DNA of 64,000 nt from positions 820,585 through 884,584 of the forward strand of contig NZ_BMLC01000001.1 in assembly GCF_014645015.1 (NCBI RefSeq), in the 5' to 3' direction. Below the pieces are notes generated by a model, which was given only the letters and a program-made list of their open reading frames with translations, was not told the DNA's origin and did not search any database. Shown here in pieces: positions 46,526 to 57,575 of the stretch. The position numbers and the translations under genes were made by a program. Positions within the stretch are counted from its first letter, which is position 1, and every line of letters starts with the position of its first letter. The DNA is from Salinibacterium xinjiangense. GTDB taxonomy: Bacteria; Actinomycetota; Actinomycetes; Actinomycetales; Microbacteriaceae.

Positions 46526-47641
46526 TCAGCGCAGGACCGCGATCGCCTGCCGCGCGATCTCGAGCTCCTCGTTCGTCGGGATGACGAGGATCTTCACGGG
46601 CGAGGCGTCGGTCGAGATCACCCTCGCGTTGCGCGAGATCGTGTCGTTGCGATGCTCGTCGAGTTCGATCCCGAGCCAGGCGAGGCCGCTCATCGCTCCG
46701 GCCCGGGTCGGCGCGCTGTTCTCTCCGACGCCGGCCGTAAACACGACGGCGTCGGCACCGCCCAGCGTGACGAGGTAGGCGCCGAGGTAGTGGCGGAGGC
46801 GGTGATAGTAGACATCGAGCGCGAGCCTCGACGCGGCATCCCCCGATTCAGCCGCAGCCTGCACGTCGCGCATGTCGCCGTCCCCCGCGACACCGAGCAG
46901 CCCACTGCGGCGATTCAGCATGGTGTCGAGTTCGGCCAGCGAGAACCCGGCACGACCGAGATGGAACAGGATGCCCGCATCCAGGTCGCCCGAACGGGTT
47001 CCCATCACGAGGCCTTCGAGCGGGGTCATCCCCATCGAGGTGTCGACGGATCGACCGCCGTCGATCGCGGCGACTGATGCCCCATTACCGAGGTGGAACA
47101 CGATGAGCTTCAGTTCGGTGAGCGGCCGCCCGAGCAGTTCTGCGGCTCGGCCCGAGACGAAGTTATACGAGGTTCCGTGGAATCCGTAGCGCCGCACGCT
47201 GTGTTCGGCCGCGACACCGGCATCAACTGCGTACGTGTAGGCCGCTGGCTGCAGCGACTGGTGGAACGCGGTGTCGAACACCGCGACGTTCGCGACCCCG
47301 GGGAACGCGGCACGGGCCGCCCTGATTCCGGCCAGGTTCGCGGGGTTGTGCAGGGGCGCGAGGGCGGCCAGTCGTTCGATCGCCGCTTCGACGTCGGCTG
47401 TCACCAGGGTCGCAGAGGTGAACTCGCTGCCGCCGTGCACCACGCGATGGCCGATGACCGATGGATTCTCGCCGCCGAGCTCACCCAGGATGCCCTCCAT
47501 CGCCTGGGCGTGGTCCGCCGCGGCTCCCGACTCTCCGATACGCTCGACGATCCCGCCCCGCAATCGGCGCTCGGTGTCGACATCGACGAGCTCCCACTTG
47601 ATGGACGACGAGCCGGAGTTGACGACGAACGCGGTGATCAT
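46526..47641 (-). CDS. ackA: Acetate kinase
   Basis: 371 aa. VVNSGSSSIKWELVD, IGHRVVHGG, VFDTAFHQ, RRYGFHGTSY, IVFHLGNGAS and VFTAGVGEN are the standard motifs. Interconverts acetyl phosphate and acetate with ATP gain. Its ATG overlaps the pta stop by 4 bp (ATGA). Confidence 0.97.
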   Translation of the reverse strand: MITAFVVNSGSSSIKWELVDVDTERRLRGGIVERIGESGAAADHAQAMEGILGELGGENPSVIGHRVVHGGSEFTSATLVTADVEAAIERLAALAPLHNPANLAGIRAARAAFPGVANVAVFDTAFHQSLQPAAYTYAVDAGVAAEHSVRRYGFHGTSYNFVSGRAAELLGRPLTELKLIVFHLGNGASVAAIDGGRSVDTSMGMTPLEGLVMGTRSGDLDAGILFHLGRAGFSLAELDTMLNRRSGLLGVAGDGDMRDVQAAAESGDAASRLALDVYYHRLRHYLGAYLVTLGGADAVVFTAGVGENSAPTRAGAMSGLAWLGIELDEHRNDTISRNARVISTDASPVKILVIPTNEELEIARQAIAVLR

Positions 47642-49725
47642 GCCGACATCCCCTGGGCCTGGATCGCCGTGATCGCGACGGTGTTGACGATGTCGCGCAC
47701 CAGTGCACCACGCGAAAGATCGTTCACGGGTTTGCGAAGACCCTGCAGTACGGGCCCGATCGCGACGGCGCCCGAGCTGCGCTGCACCGCCTTGTACGTG
47801 TTGTTGCCGGTGTTGAGGTCGGGGAAGATGAACACCGTCGCGCGACCGGCAACCTGCGAGTTGGGCATCTTCGCCTTCGCGACGGCGGCGTCCGCCGCGG
47901 CGTCGTACTGGATGGGCCCCTCGACCAGCAGGTCGGGGCGGCGCTCGCGCACGAGCGCGGTGGCGGCGCGAACCTTGTCGACGTCGACCCCGGAGCCAGA
48001 CTCCCCCGTCGAATACGACAGCATCGCAATCCTCGGGTCTATCCCGAACTGCGAGGCCGTTCCGGATGACGAGATCGCGATGTCGGCGAGCTGTCCGGCG
48101 TCGGGATCGGGGACGATGGCGCAGTCGCCGTAGACCAGCACACGGTCATCGAGCGCCATGAAGAAGACGCTTGACACCACGTCAACGCCGTCCGAGGTTT
48201 TAATGAACTGCAATGCCGGGGTGATGGTGTGCGCGGTCGTGTGGGCGGCTCCGGAGACCATACCGTCGGCGAGGCCGAGGTGCACCATCATGGTGCCGAA
48301 GTACGACACGTCGGTGACGATGTCGCGAGCCCGCTCGACAGTCATGCCCTTATGGGCGCGAAGCCGTGAGTACTCCTGCGCGAACCGCTCCCGCAGTTCA
48401 GTAGTCGTGGGGTCGATGACGATCGCCGCACTGATGTCGACACCAAGCCCGGCGGCCCTGGCTCGAACCTCGGCCTCGTCACCGAGAATCGTCAGGTCGA
48501 CGACGTCGCGCCGCAGGAGGGTTCCCGCGGCGAGCAGGATGCGGTCATCCGAACCCTCGGGCAGCACGATATGACGGCGATTCGACCTGGCACGCTCGAG
48601 CAGCGCGTATTCGAACATCAGCGGGGTGACGGCCGTGGTCTCACCAGCGCCAAGTTCCGTTGCCAGCAGGTCTGAATCGATGTGCTTCTCGAACAGGGCG
48701 AGTGCCGTATCGATCTTGCGCTGGGATGTCGCGGTCAGCCGCCCTCGCGTCTGCACGATGCGTTGCGCGGTGGCGTACGTTCCGTACTCGGTCGTCACGA
48801 TCGGCAAAGTCTCATCGAGACCCGCGATGAGGCGCTGGATCACCGGGGAGAGGTCGAATCCGCCGTTCAGCACGATGCCGGCCAGTGATGGGAAGGTTCC
48901 GGATGCGTGCGCCGTCAGTGCGGCGAGCACCATCTCACTGCGGTCCCCCGGGATGACCACCACACTGCCCTCGATAAGTCTTGGGAGCACGTTCTCCATC
49001 GACATCGCGGCGATCACAACCCCGAGGCTCTCGCGGGCGAGAAGTGCTGTATCGCCCTTCAGCAGCGTGCCGTCGACGGCATCCATGATCGCCTCAACGG
49101 TCGGCGCCACCATGAACGGGTCTTCCGGCACGGCCCAGACCTGCACGCTGGTGACGGTCGCAATTGCGTCGATGATCTCGTCGAGATGGTCGGGATCGGC
49201 GCGGTTGGCGATGACGGCGAGCAGGCTCGCGTGGGCCGCGGTCAGCTCGGGCAGGCTCAGTTCGGCCACCTGGCGCAGCTCGTCTGCAGTTCTGGCGCGA
49301 GACTCTGAGGGCTCACGGCCAGTCAGCACGAGCAGCACCGGCGCACCGAGGTTTGCAGCAATGCGGGCGTTGAAGCCGAGCTCGGTGGGCGTGGCGACAT
49401 CCGTGTAATCAGAACCGACTATCACCACGGCGTCGCACTTGCTCTCGACAGCTTTGAACCGGTCGACTATCCGCGAGAGGGCGGCATCCGGATCGTCGTG
49501 CACGGCCTCATAGGTCACGCCGACGCACTCGTCGTAGTCGAGGTTGACGCCGTCGCGCCCGAGCAGCAACTCGAGCACATAGTCGGGTTCGTCTGACGTC
49601 CTGGCGACGGGCCGGAACACGCCCACCGTCTCGACGCTGCGAAGCAGGGTGTCGAGCACCCCCAGCGCGATCGAGGATTTGCCCGAGTGACCTTCAGCAG
49701 ACGTGATATAAATCGAACGAGCCAT
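47638..49725 (-). CDS. pta: Phosphate acetyltransferase (long form)
   Basis: 695 aa. N-terminal P-loop domain (YITSAEGHSGKSSIALGVLD), DRTGG domain in the middle, and the catalytic PTA domain from about residue 375 (RRHIVLPEGSDDRILLAA, DGMVSGAAHTTAHTI, LNTGNNTYKAVQR). Converts acetyl-CoA and phosphate to acetyl phosphate. Operon with ackA. Confidence 0.97.
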   Translation of the reverse strand: MARSIYITSAEGHSGKSSIALGVLDTLLRSVETVGVFRPVARTSDEPDYVLELLLGRDGVNLDYDECVGVTYEAVHDDPDAALSRIVDRFKAVESKCDAVVIVGSDYTDVATPTELGFNARIAANLGAPVLLVLTGREPSESRARTADELRQVAELSLPELTAAHASLLAVIANRADPDHLDEIIDAIATVTSVQVWAVPEDPFMVAPTVEAIMDAVDGTLLKGDTALLARESLGVVIAAMSMENVLPRLIEGSVVVIPGDRSEMVLAALTAHASGTFPSLAGIVLNGGFDLSPVIQRLIAGLDETLPIVTTEYGTYATAQRIVQTRGRLTATSQRKIDTALALFEKHIDSDLLATELGAGETTAVTPLMFEYALLERARSNRRHIVLPEGSDDRILLAAGTLLRRDVVDLTILGDEAEVRARAAGLGVDISAAIVIDPTTTELRERFAQEYSRLRAHKGMTVERARDIVTDVSYFGTMMVHLGLADGMVSGAAHTTAHTITPALQFIKTSDGVDVVSSVFFMALDDRVLVYGDCAIVPDPDAGQLADIAISSSGTASQFGIDPRIAMLSYSTGESGSGVDVDKVRAATALVRERRPDLLVEGPIQYDAAADAAVAKAKMPNSQVAGRATVFIFPDLNTGNNTYKAVQRSSGAVAIGPVLQGLRKPVNDLSRGALVRDIVNTVAITAIQAQGMSA

Positions 49726-49748
49726 GCTGATCAGCCTACGGAGGTAGC

Positions 49749-49840
49749 GGCCCCTCGCGCACCCGCCAGAGCCCGGTTACCCTTGCTACGTTTCCGTCCT
49801 GGGGGAGTTGGCCAAGGTGGCGCCACGCGAGGAGCCACCC
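49749..49840 (-). ncRNA. ffs: Signal recognition particle RNA (small bacterial type)
   Basis: On the minus strand the apical part reads ACTCCCCCAGG, ACGGAAACGT, AGCAAGGGTAACC. That is a GAAA tetraloop closed by ACG/CGT, with CCAG opposite AGCA as the symmetric internal loop that binds Ffh. The ends pair as well (GGCTCCTCGCG with CGCGAGGGGCC). TAGAAT on this strand (49843-49848) is a good -10 box a few bases before the start. Position near dnaX and tRNA-Ser is as in mycobacteria. End points are approximate. Confidence 0.85.
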
Positions 49841-49921
49841 CAATTCTAACCCGTGCGGGTGGTTCGTCATTCAACGGCTATGATTTCGAGAGGTCATCGC
49901 GGCGACGTGGGTGACTGGCCA

Positions 49922-50006
49922 GGAGAATTCGCCTAGTGGCCTATGGCGCCAGCTTGGAAAGTTGGTTGGGTGCAAGCCCTCGGGGGTTCGAATCCCCCAT
50001 TCTCCG
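49922..50006 (+). tRNA. tRNA-Ser (anticodon GGA)
   Basis: Acceptor stem GGAGAAT/ATTCTCC with discriminator G, anticodon stem CCAGC/GTTGG enclosing TTGGAAA (GGA at 49956-49958), a long variable arm, and T arm GGGGGTTCGAATCCCCC. The long variable arm is as expected for serine. CCA is not encoded. Confidence 0.95.
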
Positions 50007-50061
50007 CGAAAGCTGCAGCATCTATGGCCCCCGATCCGTTGGTTCATCGGGGTTGGGGGGA

Positions 50062-50702
50062 ATGTGGCGACTGCGCTTGCGGGTGATGCGGGTGTCTGAC
50101 ACCATCCGTTTGCGGCCCCATCCTTCCCTCCTTTCGCGGGGCCTCATCGCCGCGATCGCCTTCCTGGGCCCGGTGTTCCTGGTGCTGTATTACCTCACCG
50201 CTCCCGAAGGCCCGTGGCTGTTCATCGTCTACCTGCAGGTTGCAGCGAGCCTGCTCATTGGCATAGCGGTGTCTCGTTACTTCGGTACAGCGATCTGGGT
50301 CGACGCCAACGGCATTTCCGAGCGGGGATTCTTCCGCAGGAAGACCCGCTTCGACGCCTCCCAGGTCGGATCGGTGGTGTTCGTCATCACGCTCTACTCG
50401 TCCCTGCCTCAGGGTGCTCCGCAGCTGTTCATCTGCGGCCACGAGGGGCACCAGCTGGTCAGGATGCGCGGACGATTCTGGCCACTCGCCGCCATGGACA
50501 CGGTGATGAACACCCTCAACGCGCCACTGGTGCGCCTCCCGCAGCCGATGACGTCGAAGGAGATCCACGGGCAGTACCCCGGTATCGGCTATTGGTTCGA
50601 GCGTCGCCCCGTGCTGGCGGTGCTGTTATTCGTCGTGTCGAGCGTCATCGGCGGCGCCATCAGCATCCTGGTCGCGGAGCTCGTGGGTCCGCTTCCCGGC
50701 GA

Positions 50703-50706
<4 letters not shown>
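50062..50706 (+). CDS. Membrane protein with PH-like region
   Basis: 214 aa. Two hydrophobic helices near the N-terminus (LIAAIAFLGPVFLVLYYL, LFIVYLQVAASLLIGIAV) and one at the C-terminus (VLAVLLFVVSSVIGGAISILVAEL). Between them a beta-rich stretch (AIWVDANGISERGFFRRKTRFDASQVGSVVFV) resembles bacterial PH domains. ATG at 50062 after GGGGGGA; 50086 is an alternative. The stop overlaps that of the convergent HerA-like gene. Function unknown. Confidence 0.7.
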
Positions 50707-52427
<1,721 letters not shown>

Positions 52428-52640
52428 GGTGGTCAGTTTATGGCTCGCAGGGCGGTGGCCCGTGCGAACACGTGTCGTCGATCGCAGTCCCTTGTCACGG
52501 TCTGTCGGGCGATAATTCCTGGTCTCGAGATGTTCGGCGTTGGCCCCCATCACCAAAACGGCAGGTCTCAACCACAGCCTTGCGCGATCAGCACCCCAGC
52601 CTCGAACGCCCGCCGCGAGTGGGTCCTCGCGACCCCGGCG

Positions 52641-53912
52641 TCACGCGAGGCGGTCTTCCATCCCCCACGCCTGCCCGAACCCGCCATCGGCCACCGGCAA
52701 GGCCATCAGGTCGAGGAACGGCTTGGCATCGAAGGCCTCCGGGCCGAGCACTCCAATGCCCGTCCAGACTCCGGTCGCGAGCATCTCCAGCGCGATGACG
52801 GGGTTGAGGGCGGTCTGCCAGACGACGCACTGGGCGTCGTACTCGGCCATCGTCCACTCGTTATCGCTCACGTGGTAGAGATAGACCTCACGCGGCTCGC
52901 CGTCGACCCCGGTGCCAGTGACCCACAGGCCCGCGCAGGTTTTGCCGGTCATCCGCGGCCCAAGGGTCGCCGGGTCGGGCAGGCCTGCCGCCACGACGTC
53001 ACGCGGGGCGACCATCACGGGGCCGTCTGCCGACCGCACGCGCACGGGCTCTGTCTTGTCCAGCCCGAGCTGGTTCAGGGTCTTCAGGATGGCGATGAAC
53101 TCGTCGCCGAGCCCGTACTTGAAGGTCACTCGCTTCGCGTCGACCCAGCGCGGCATGAGCAGCACTTCCTCGTGCTCGACGTTGACACACTCGACCGGCC
53201 CGATGCCCTCCGGGAACACGAAGATCTCGGGCTCGCTGAAAGGCGCCGTCGTGAACCAGCCACGATCCTTCTCCCAGATCACCGGTGGGTTCAGGCATTC
53301 CTCGATGGTCGTCCAGATGCTGAAGGATGGCGCGAAGATCTCGTTGCCAGACTCATCGCGCACCACGAGGTTCGCGCCGTCGCGGGTGCCGAGCTCGTCG
53401 ATTTCGCTGAACAGGTGGTCTGCCGCATAGCGCGCGAACACGTCGCTGAGCCCCGGCTCCACGCCCATGCCGACGAGGGCCAGCCTGCCCGCGGTCTCCC
53501 AGTCCGGAGACTGCGCGAACTGGTCGTCGCCGAGCTTCACCCCGGTCTCAGTGTGCGGGTCTGTCGGATGCGGCTCAGACAGGCTCATCGCCATATCGAG
53601 GTAGTCTGCGCCGGCGGCGAGCGCACCCGCGAAGATCGTGGGCACGAATTTCGGCTCCACCGCATTCATGACGTGGGTCGCGCCATGCTCCCTCGCGACA
53701 GTCGCGACGTTGTCGGGGTCTGATGCGTCGATACGGGCGGCCACGAATCGCGCACCATGGTTGCCGTGCCGCTGGGTGATCCAGGCGATCGTGCGCTCGG
53801 CCCTCGACAGGTCGTAATCACTGACGATCATCGTCTCGAAGAAGTCGCGACGAGCCGCAATCTTTGCAATCGCGTCACCGACGCCGCCGGCGCCAACCAG
53901 GAGGATTTTCAT
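52641..53912 (-). CDS. Saccharopine dehydrogenase-family protein
   Basis: 423 aa. Rossmann start KILLVGAGGVGDAIAKIAARRDFF and the family's middle pattern MNAVEPKFVPTIFAGALAAGADYLDMAMS, then GVEPGLSDVFARYAADHLF. Related actinobacterial proteins are annotated as saccharopine dehydrogenases or carboxynorspermidine synthases; the substrate is not settled. Ten bases separate it from the PAP2 gene downstream of it on the same strand in order, so co-transcription is possible. Confidence 0.85.
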   Translation of the reverse strand: MKILLVGAGGVGDAIAKIAARRDFFETMIVSDYDLSRAERTIAWITQRHGNHGARFVAARIDASDPDNVATVAREHGATHVMNAVEPKFVPTIFAGALAAGADYLDMAMSLSEPHPTDPHTETGVKLGDDQFAQSPDWETAGRLALVGMGVEPGLSDVFARYAADHLFSEIDELGTRDGANLVVRDESGNEIFAPSFSIWTTIEECLNPPVIWEKDRGWFTTAPFSEPEIFVFPEGIGPVECVNVEHEEVLLMPRWVDAKRVTFKYGLGDEFIAILKTLNQLGLDKTEPVRVRSADGPVMVAPRDVVAAGLPDPATLGPRMTGKTCAGLWVTGTGVDGEPREVYLYHVSDNEWTMAEYDAQCVVWQTALNPVIALEMLATGVWTGIGVLGPEAFDAKPFLDLMALPVADGGFGQAWGMEDRLA

Positions 53913-53921
53913 AATGTGACG

Positions 53922-54572
53922 CTATCGCGCCTTCGCGGCTGGCGCACTCCATTCACGCTGCAGTCTCGACGCCAGCGGCGCCCACAACAGCACGGCCACG
54001 GCCGCGCCGACCAGCAACCCTCCGACGGTGTCACTGAGCCAGTGCGCGCCGAGATAGGTGCGGCTCAGCATCATCGCCATCACGTAGACGCCCCCGGCCG
54101 CCCACACCCACGTCCGTTGGAGCAGGATGGCGAGAGCCACCGCCATGGTCGCCGCATTGGCCACATGCCCGGACGGGAATGACCCGAAGTCGGCAGTCAC
54201 CAGTATCTCGAGTGGGCGAGAGCGCCCGAACAGCGATTTGAGCAACTGCACCATGCCTGCACTGACCACTGTCGCGATCACGAAATACAGGGCTGACCTG
54301 GGCTTCTTCACCACCAACAGGATGACGGCAATGGTGATCGGTACCACGAAGACGCCGAACCAGCCTCCGCCCAGAAAGTCCATCGCGAACGCCGGCACGT
54401 CCCAGATCGGGTTGCGGTGTTCCACGAGCTCGCCGAGCCACCTGGTGTCGAAGCTGTACGGTCCAGCCCTGAACGCGACGATCGCACCGAGTGCCAGGGC
54501 CAGTACGACGGCCGTGCCGCCGCTGATCAGCGGCCAGCGACGCGACACCTGCCGCGCGCGCTCGTGATTCAT
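53922..54572 (-). CDS. PAP2-family phosphatase
   Basis: 216 aa from the chosen ATG. The three PAP2 motifs are seen: KSLFGRSRP, FPSGH and SRTYLGAHWLSD. Six hydrophobic helices. Acts on a lipid phosphate such as undecaprenyl pyrophosphate. A GTG at 54584 is only two bases after AGAGG, so the ATG at 54572 fits better. It is followed on the same strand by the saccharopine dehydrogenase-like gene. Confidence 0.9.
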   Translation of the reverse strand: MNHERARQVSRRWPLISGGTAVVLALALGAIVAFRAGPYSFDTRWLGELVEHRNPIWDVPAFAMDFLGGGWFGVFVVPITIAVILLVVKKPRSALYFVIATVVSAGMVQLLKSLFGRSRPLEILVTADFGSFPSGHVANAATMAVALAILLQRTWVWAAGGVYVMAMMLSRTYLGAHWLSDTVGGLLVGAAVAVLLWAPLASRLQREWSAPAAKAR

Positions 54573-54607
54573 GCGGGTAGACACCCTCTCACGCTACCCG
54601 CTTCGGG

Positions 54608-55849
54608 TCAGAGGGCAGCGGTTCGGGATGCCCGTGGCGTACCGCTCGACCGGGCAGGGTCGGCGATGAGGTCGGCGAAAACCAACTCGGCAGCTCCCAC
54701 CATCAGGATGCTCGCTCCCAGCCCCGCCTGCGCCAGTGTCACGTCACGATCCGGCCCCGACATGGTGCGCGCGCGTACTGCTGCGGTGAGCCCCACCGGG
54801 TCGACGGCATAGAGCGACTGCAGGAATCCGCCGAACACGATCAGATTCGGATTCAGGATGTTGGCGACGTTTCCGAGGGCGACGGCGAGGTACTTCCGCT
54901 GCCTGTTCACGATGGCACGCACCGGGTCATCAGCGGAGGCGTGGGAGAGATGCTCGAGAAGAACATCGTTCAATCGCTCCGACTCGTGCGGTGCGAGATC
55001 GAGTGCTTCGAGCAGCGGTGCGCGAGCGACCTCGGTCTCAAGGCATCCCGCCGAACCGCAGTGGCAGGGATCGCCATCGTTCCTGACCAGGGTGTGCCCG
55101 ATCTCACCCGCGAATCCGGATGCACCACCGATCGGTGAGCCACTGGACATGATTCCCCCGCCGATGCCGCTGGCCCCACCGTTCAGGTAGACCAGCTGTC
55201 CGACGCCTCGCCCAACCCCTCGGACGCTCTCGGCGATGGCGCCAAGACTGGCGTCGTTGGCCGCGGCGACCCTGTAGCCGGTGGCATCCTGGAGCATCTC
55301 AGCGACCGGTTCATCTCGCCATCCCAGATGGGGCGCGACAGCAACAACCCCATTGCTTGCCCGGACCAGGCCGGGAATCACCAGCCCGATACCCACGGTA
55401 TGAAAAGCGTCGAGCTCACCTCGCATGCCGTCGATGACGGCCGCCGCGATGTTCACGGCCTCGCGCGGCGAAGGAACCCGCTCTGTGTCGAATCGAACGC
55501 GACGCAGCACCCTTCCCCCGAGAGCGACGAGACCGATCTCCACGGAGTCCATCTCGGGATGCACGACCACGGCTACCGTACGATCACTGGGCACAATGAC
55601 CGGGCTGGGCCTGCCCACCTGCTGGTGTGCCTGGTCAGGGTCAGTCTCGATGACGTGTTCGAGCAGCACGAGTTCGTTGACGAGCGCCGCGATGGTCGAT
55701 CGGTTCAGCCCGGTCTCTTTCGTGAGCCTCGCGCGAGACACCGCCCCGAGCTCATGCACCCGGCCGAGCACAAGCGAGAGATTTCGCCGACGAACCATGT
55801 CGAGGTTGCTTCCCCGCATCGCCGACAGAACCACTGAGCCCGTTGCCAT
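54608..55849 (-). CDS. ROK-family transcriptional regulator
   Basis: 413 aa. N-terminal winged HTH (GAVSRARLTKETGLNRSTIAALVNEL), then an ROK sugar-kinase-like domain with the zinc motif CHCGSAGCLE and GEIGHTLV. Such XylR/NagC-type regulators repress sugar genes. Nearby xylosidase-like and esterase genes (57.6-64 kb) are a plausible target. A palindrome and promoter-like boxes lie upstream at 55978-55998. Confidence 0.9.
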   Translation of the reverse strand: MATGSVVLSAMRGSNLDMVRRRNLSLVLGRVHELGAVSRARLTKETGLNRSTIAALVNELVLLEHVIETDPDQAHQQVGRPSPVIVPSDRTVAVVVHPEMDSVEIGLVALGGRVLRRVRFDTERVPSPREAVNIAAAVIDGMRGELDAFHTVGIGLVIPGLVRASNGVVAVAPHLGWRDEPVAEMLQDATGYRVAAANDASLGAIAESVRGVGRGVGQLVYLNGGASGIGGGIMSSGSPIGGASGFAGEIGHTLVRNDGDPCHCGSAGCLETEVARAPLLEALDLAPHESERLNDVLLEHLSHASADDPVRAIVNRQRKYLAVALGNVANILNPNLIVFGGFLQSLYAVDPVGLTAAVRARTMSGPDRDVTLAQAGLGASILMVGAAELVFADLIADPARSSGTPRASRTAAL

Positions 55850-55977
55850 AGCTACATCCTCCCGGTTTGTCGGCTATCGAGCCACTAACGACTCCCCGAC
55901 GGCGTCGAGACTGACGGCAAGCGAGTACTCCGGGGTATCGCGAACGTGAGCGGGCTGATCGCCCGACCTGTCGACCT

Positions 55978-55998
55978 TATGTTGATGTGTAAAACATA
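55978..55998 (-). promoter_or_regulatory. Promoter with inverted repeat upstream of the ROK gene
   Basis: tatgtt and aacata flank a 9-bp spacer as a perfect AT-rich inverted repeat. On the minus strand TTGCTA, 17 bp, CATAAG overlap it and look like -35 and -10 boxes for the ROK gene. Autoregulation is possible. Nothing else is visible in 55850-56161 except a weak hairpin (ggtaccctcccgggtgcc) behind the MFS gene. Confidence 0.45.
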
Positions 55999-56161
55999 TA
56001 GCAACGAATCCCACACACAGCGACACAGGTTGCCCTCGTTGTGTGCGTGTCTCTTGAAGCTGGACCGACGAATCCAGCGGGAAAGTAGGGGACCGCAGAG
56101 ATCCACGACGTTATGTTGTTCGGTACCCTCCCGGGTGCCGGCATGGTCGTGCGCTTCGACA

Positions 56162-57391
56162 TCAGCGTGAGAGTGCAGGTACTGATCGGGGGCGCACGAC
56201 GGTCCACATCACGATGATCGAGACCATCGCGGTGAGCCCCATGATCACACCCATGGGAATCGCGTTGACAATGCCGAATAGCCCCACGATGGGCGAGATG
56301 ATGCCGGCGAGTCCGAAATTGAGTGCTCCCAGCAGCGACGCGGCGGTTCCAGCCTCGCTGCCGTGACCATTGAGAGCGAGCACCTGGGTGGCCGGGAACG
56401 AAAATCCGCACGCCATGATGAAGAAGAACAGCGGTATCAGGATTCCGAACAGCCCCACGGCCTGCATGTCGAGTACCACGATGGTTGCCGACGTGACAAG
56501 AAGCGCGACGCCTGCTCCGACGAGGATCCACTGCGGGCCGATGAATCGCATGAGGAACGCGCTGGCCTGCACCCCCGAGACGATGCCCAGGGAATTGACC
56601 GCGAACAGAAGGCCGAACTGCTGGGGATCGAGCCCGTACACACCCTGGAACAGGAACGACGATGACGACAGGTAGGTGAACAACCCCGAGAAGGTCATGC
56701 CGCCGATGATCGCCACACCGATGAACACCCGGTCGCCCAGCAGGGACCTGTAACGCTGCCGCATGGTGCTGTGACCGAGATCCATTCGCCGTGCCGGTGG
56801 CAGGGTCTCGACGATGAAGAACACCGCCGCGAGCACGACGAGCACCCCGTAAGCGGCGAGGAAGATGAAGATCCCGCGCCACGGAAAGATCAACAGAAGC
56901 TGGGAGCCGATCAGGGGCGCCAGAATCGGCGCGAGGCCGTTCACGAGGGCGAGCCGGGACAGCATCCTGACCAGCGGAAGCCCGCCGAAAAGATCGCGCA
57001 CAACGGCCAGTGCGACCACACCGCCGGCCGCGGCTCCGGCCCCCTGCAGCACACGGAACACCATCAGCAACTCGATCGACGGCGCGATCGCCACACCAAG
57101 ACTCGCAAAGACATGAACGGAGGTGGCGATGATCAGCGGCATTCGTCGACCGATTTTATCGCTCCATGGGCCGACCACCAGCTGCCCGAGAGCGAAGCCG
57201 AGGGTCGTCGCCGTGAGGGTCAGCTGGATGGCTGCGGTCGAGACATCCAGATCCGCTTCGATCGTCGGGAAAGCCGGCAGGTAGAGGTCGATCGTGAACG
57301 GCCCGAGTGCCGTGAGGGCACCCAGGACGAGCACGTACACGAGCCGCTCGCGAGGAAGAAGGGAATCACCGGGGTGAACGACAGTAGTCAA
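56162..57391 (-). CDS. Bcr/CflA-type MFS multidrug exporter
   Basis: 409 aa, 12 helices, TTG start preceded by AGGA. LTALGPFTIDLYLPAFPTIEADLDVSTAAIQLTLTATTLGFALGQLVVGPWSDKIGRR is the characteristic opening of the Bcr/CflA family (bicyclomycin and chloramphenicol resistance type). Extrudes drugs in exchange for protons. Divergent from the acetyl esterase gene. Confidence 0.92.
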   Translation of the reverse strand: MTTVVHPGDSLLPRERLVYVLVLGALTALGPFTIDLYLPAFPTIEADLDVSTAAIQLTLTATTLGFALGQLVVGPWSDKIGRRMPLIIATSVHVFASLGVAIAPSIELLMVFRVLQGAGAAAGGVVALAVVRDLFGGLPLVRMLSRLALVNGLAPILAPLIGSQLLLIFPWRGIFIFLAAYGVLVVLAAVFFIVETLPPARRMDLGHSTMRQRYRSLLGDRVFIGVAIIGGMTFSGLFTYLSSSSFLFQGVYGLDPQQFGLLFAVNSLGIVSGVQASAFLMRFIGPQWILVGAGVALLVTSATIVVLDMQAVGLFGILIPLFFFIMACGFSFPATQVLALNGHGSEAGTAASLLGALNFGLAGIISPIVGLFGIVNAIPMGVIMGLTAMVSIIVMWTVVRPRSVPALSR

Positions 57392-57575
57392 GGTGTCCTA
57401 GCAGGAGGGGAAGTCGGGAGGGTGAGACCGAAACGGGCACCGCGTCTAGTCTGCAGGCTGGCGCTCACCCCGCCTGACCGCGCGCGCCTTCCGGGTCGGC
57501 AGTGGGCAGGTCATAGATTGGGTCCTGTTGCCCCGGCCCGCCACGGCCGCTGGCTTCCCGAAACGGAGTGCAGCA

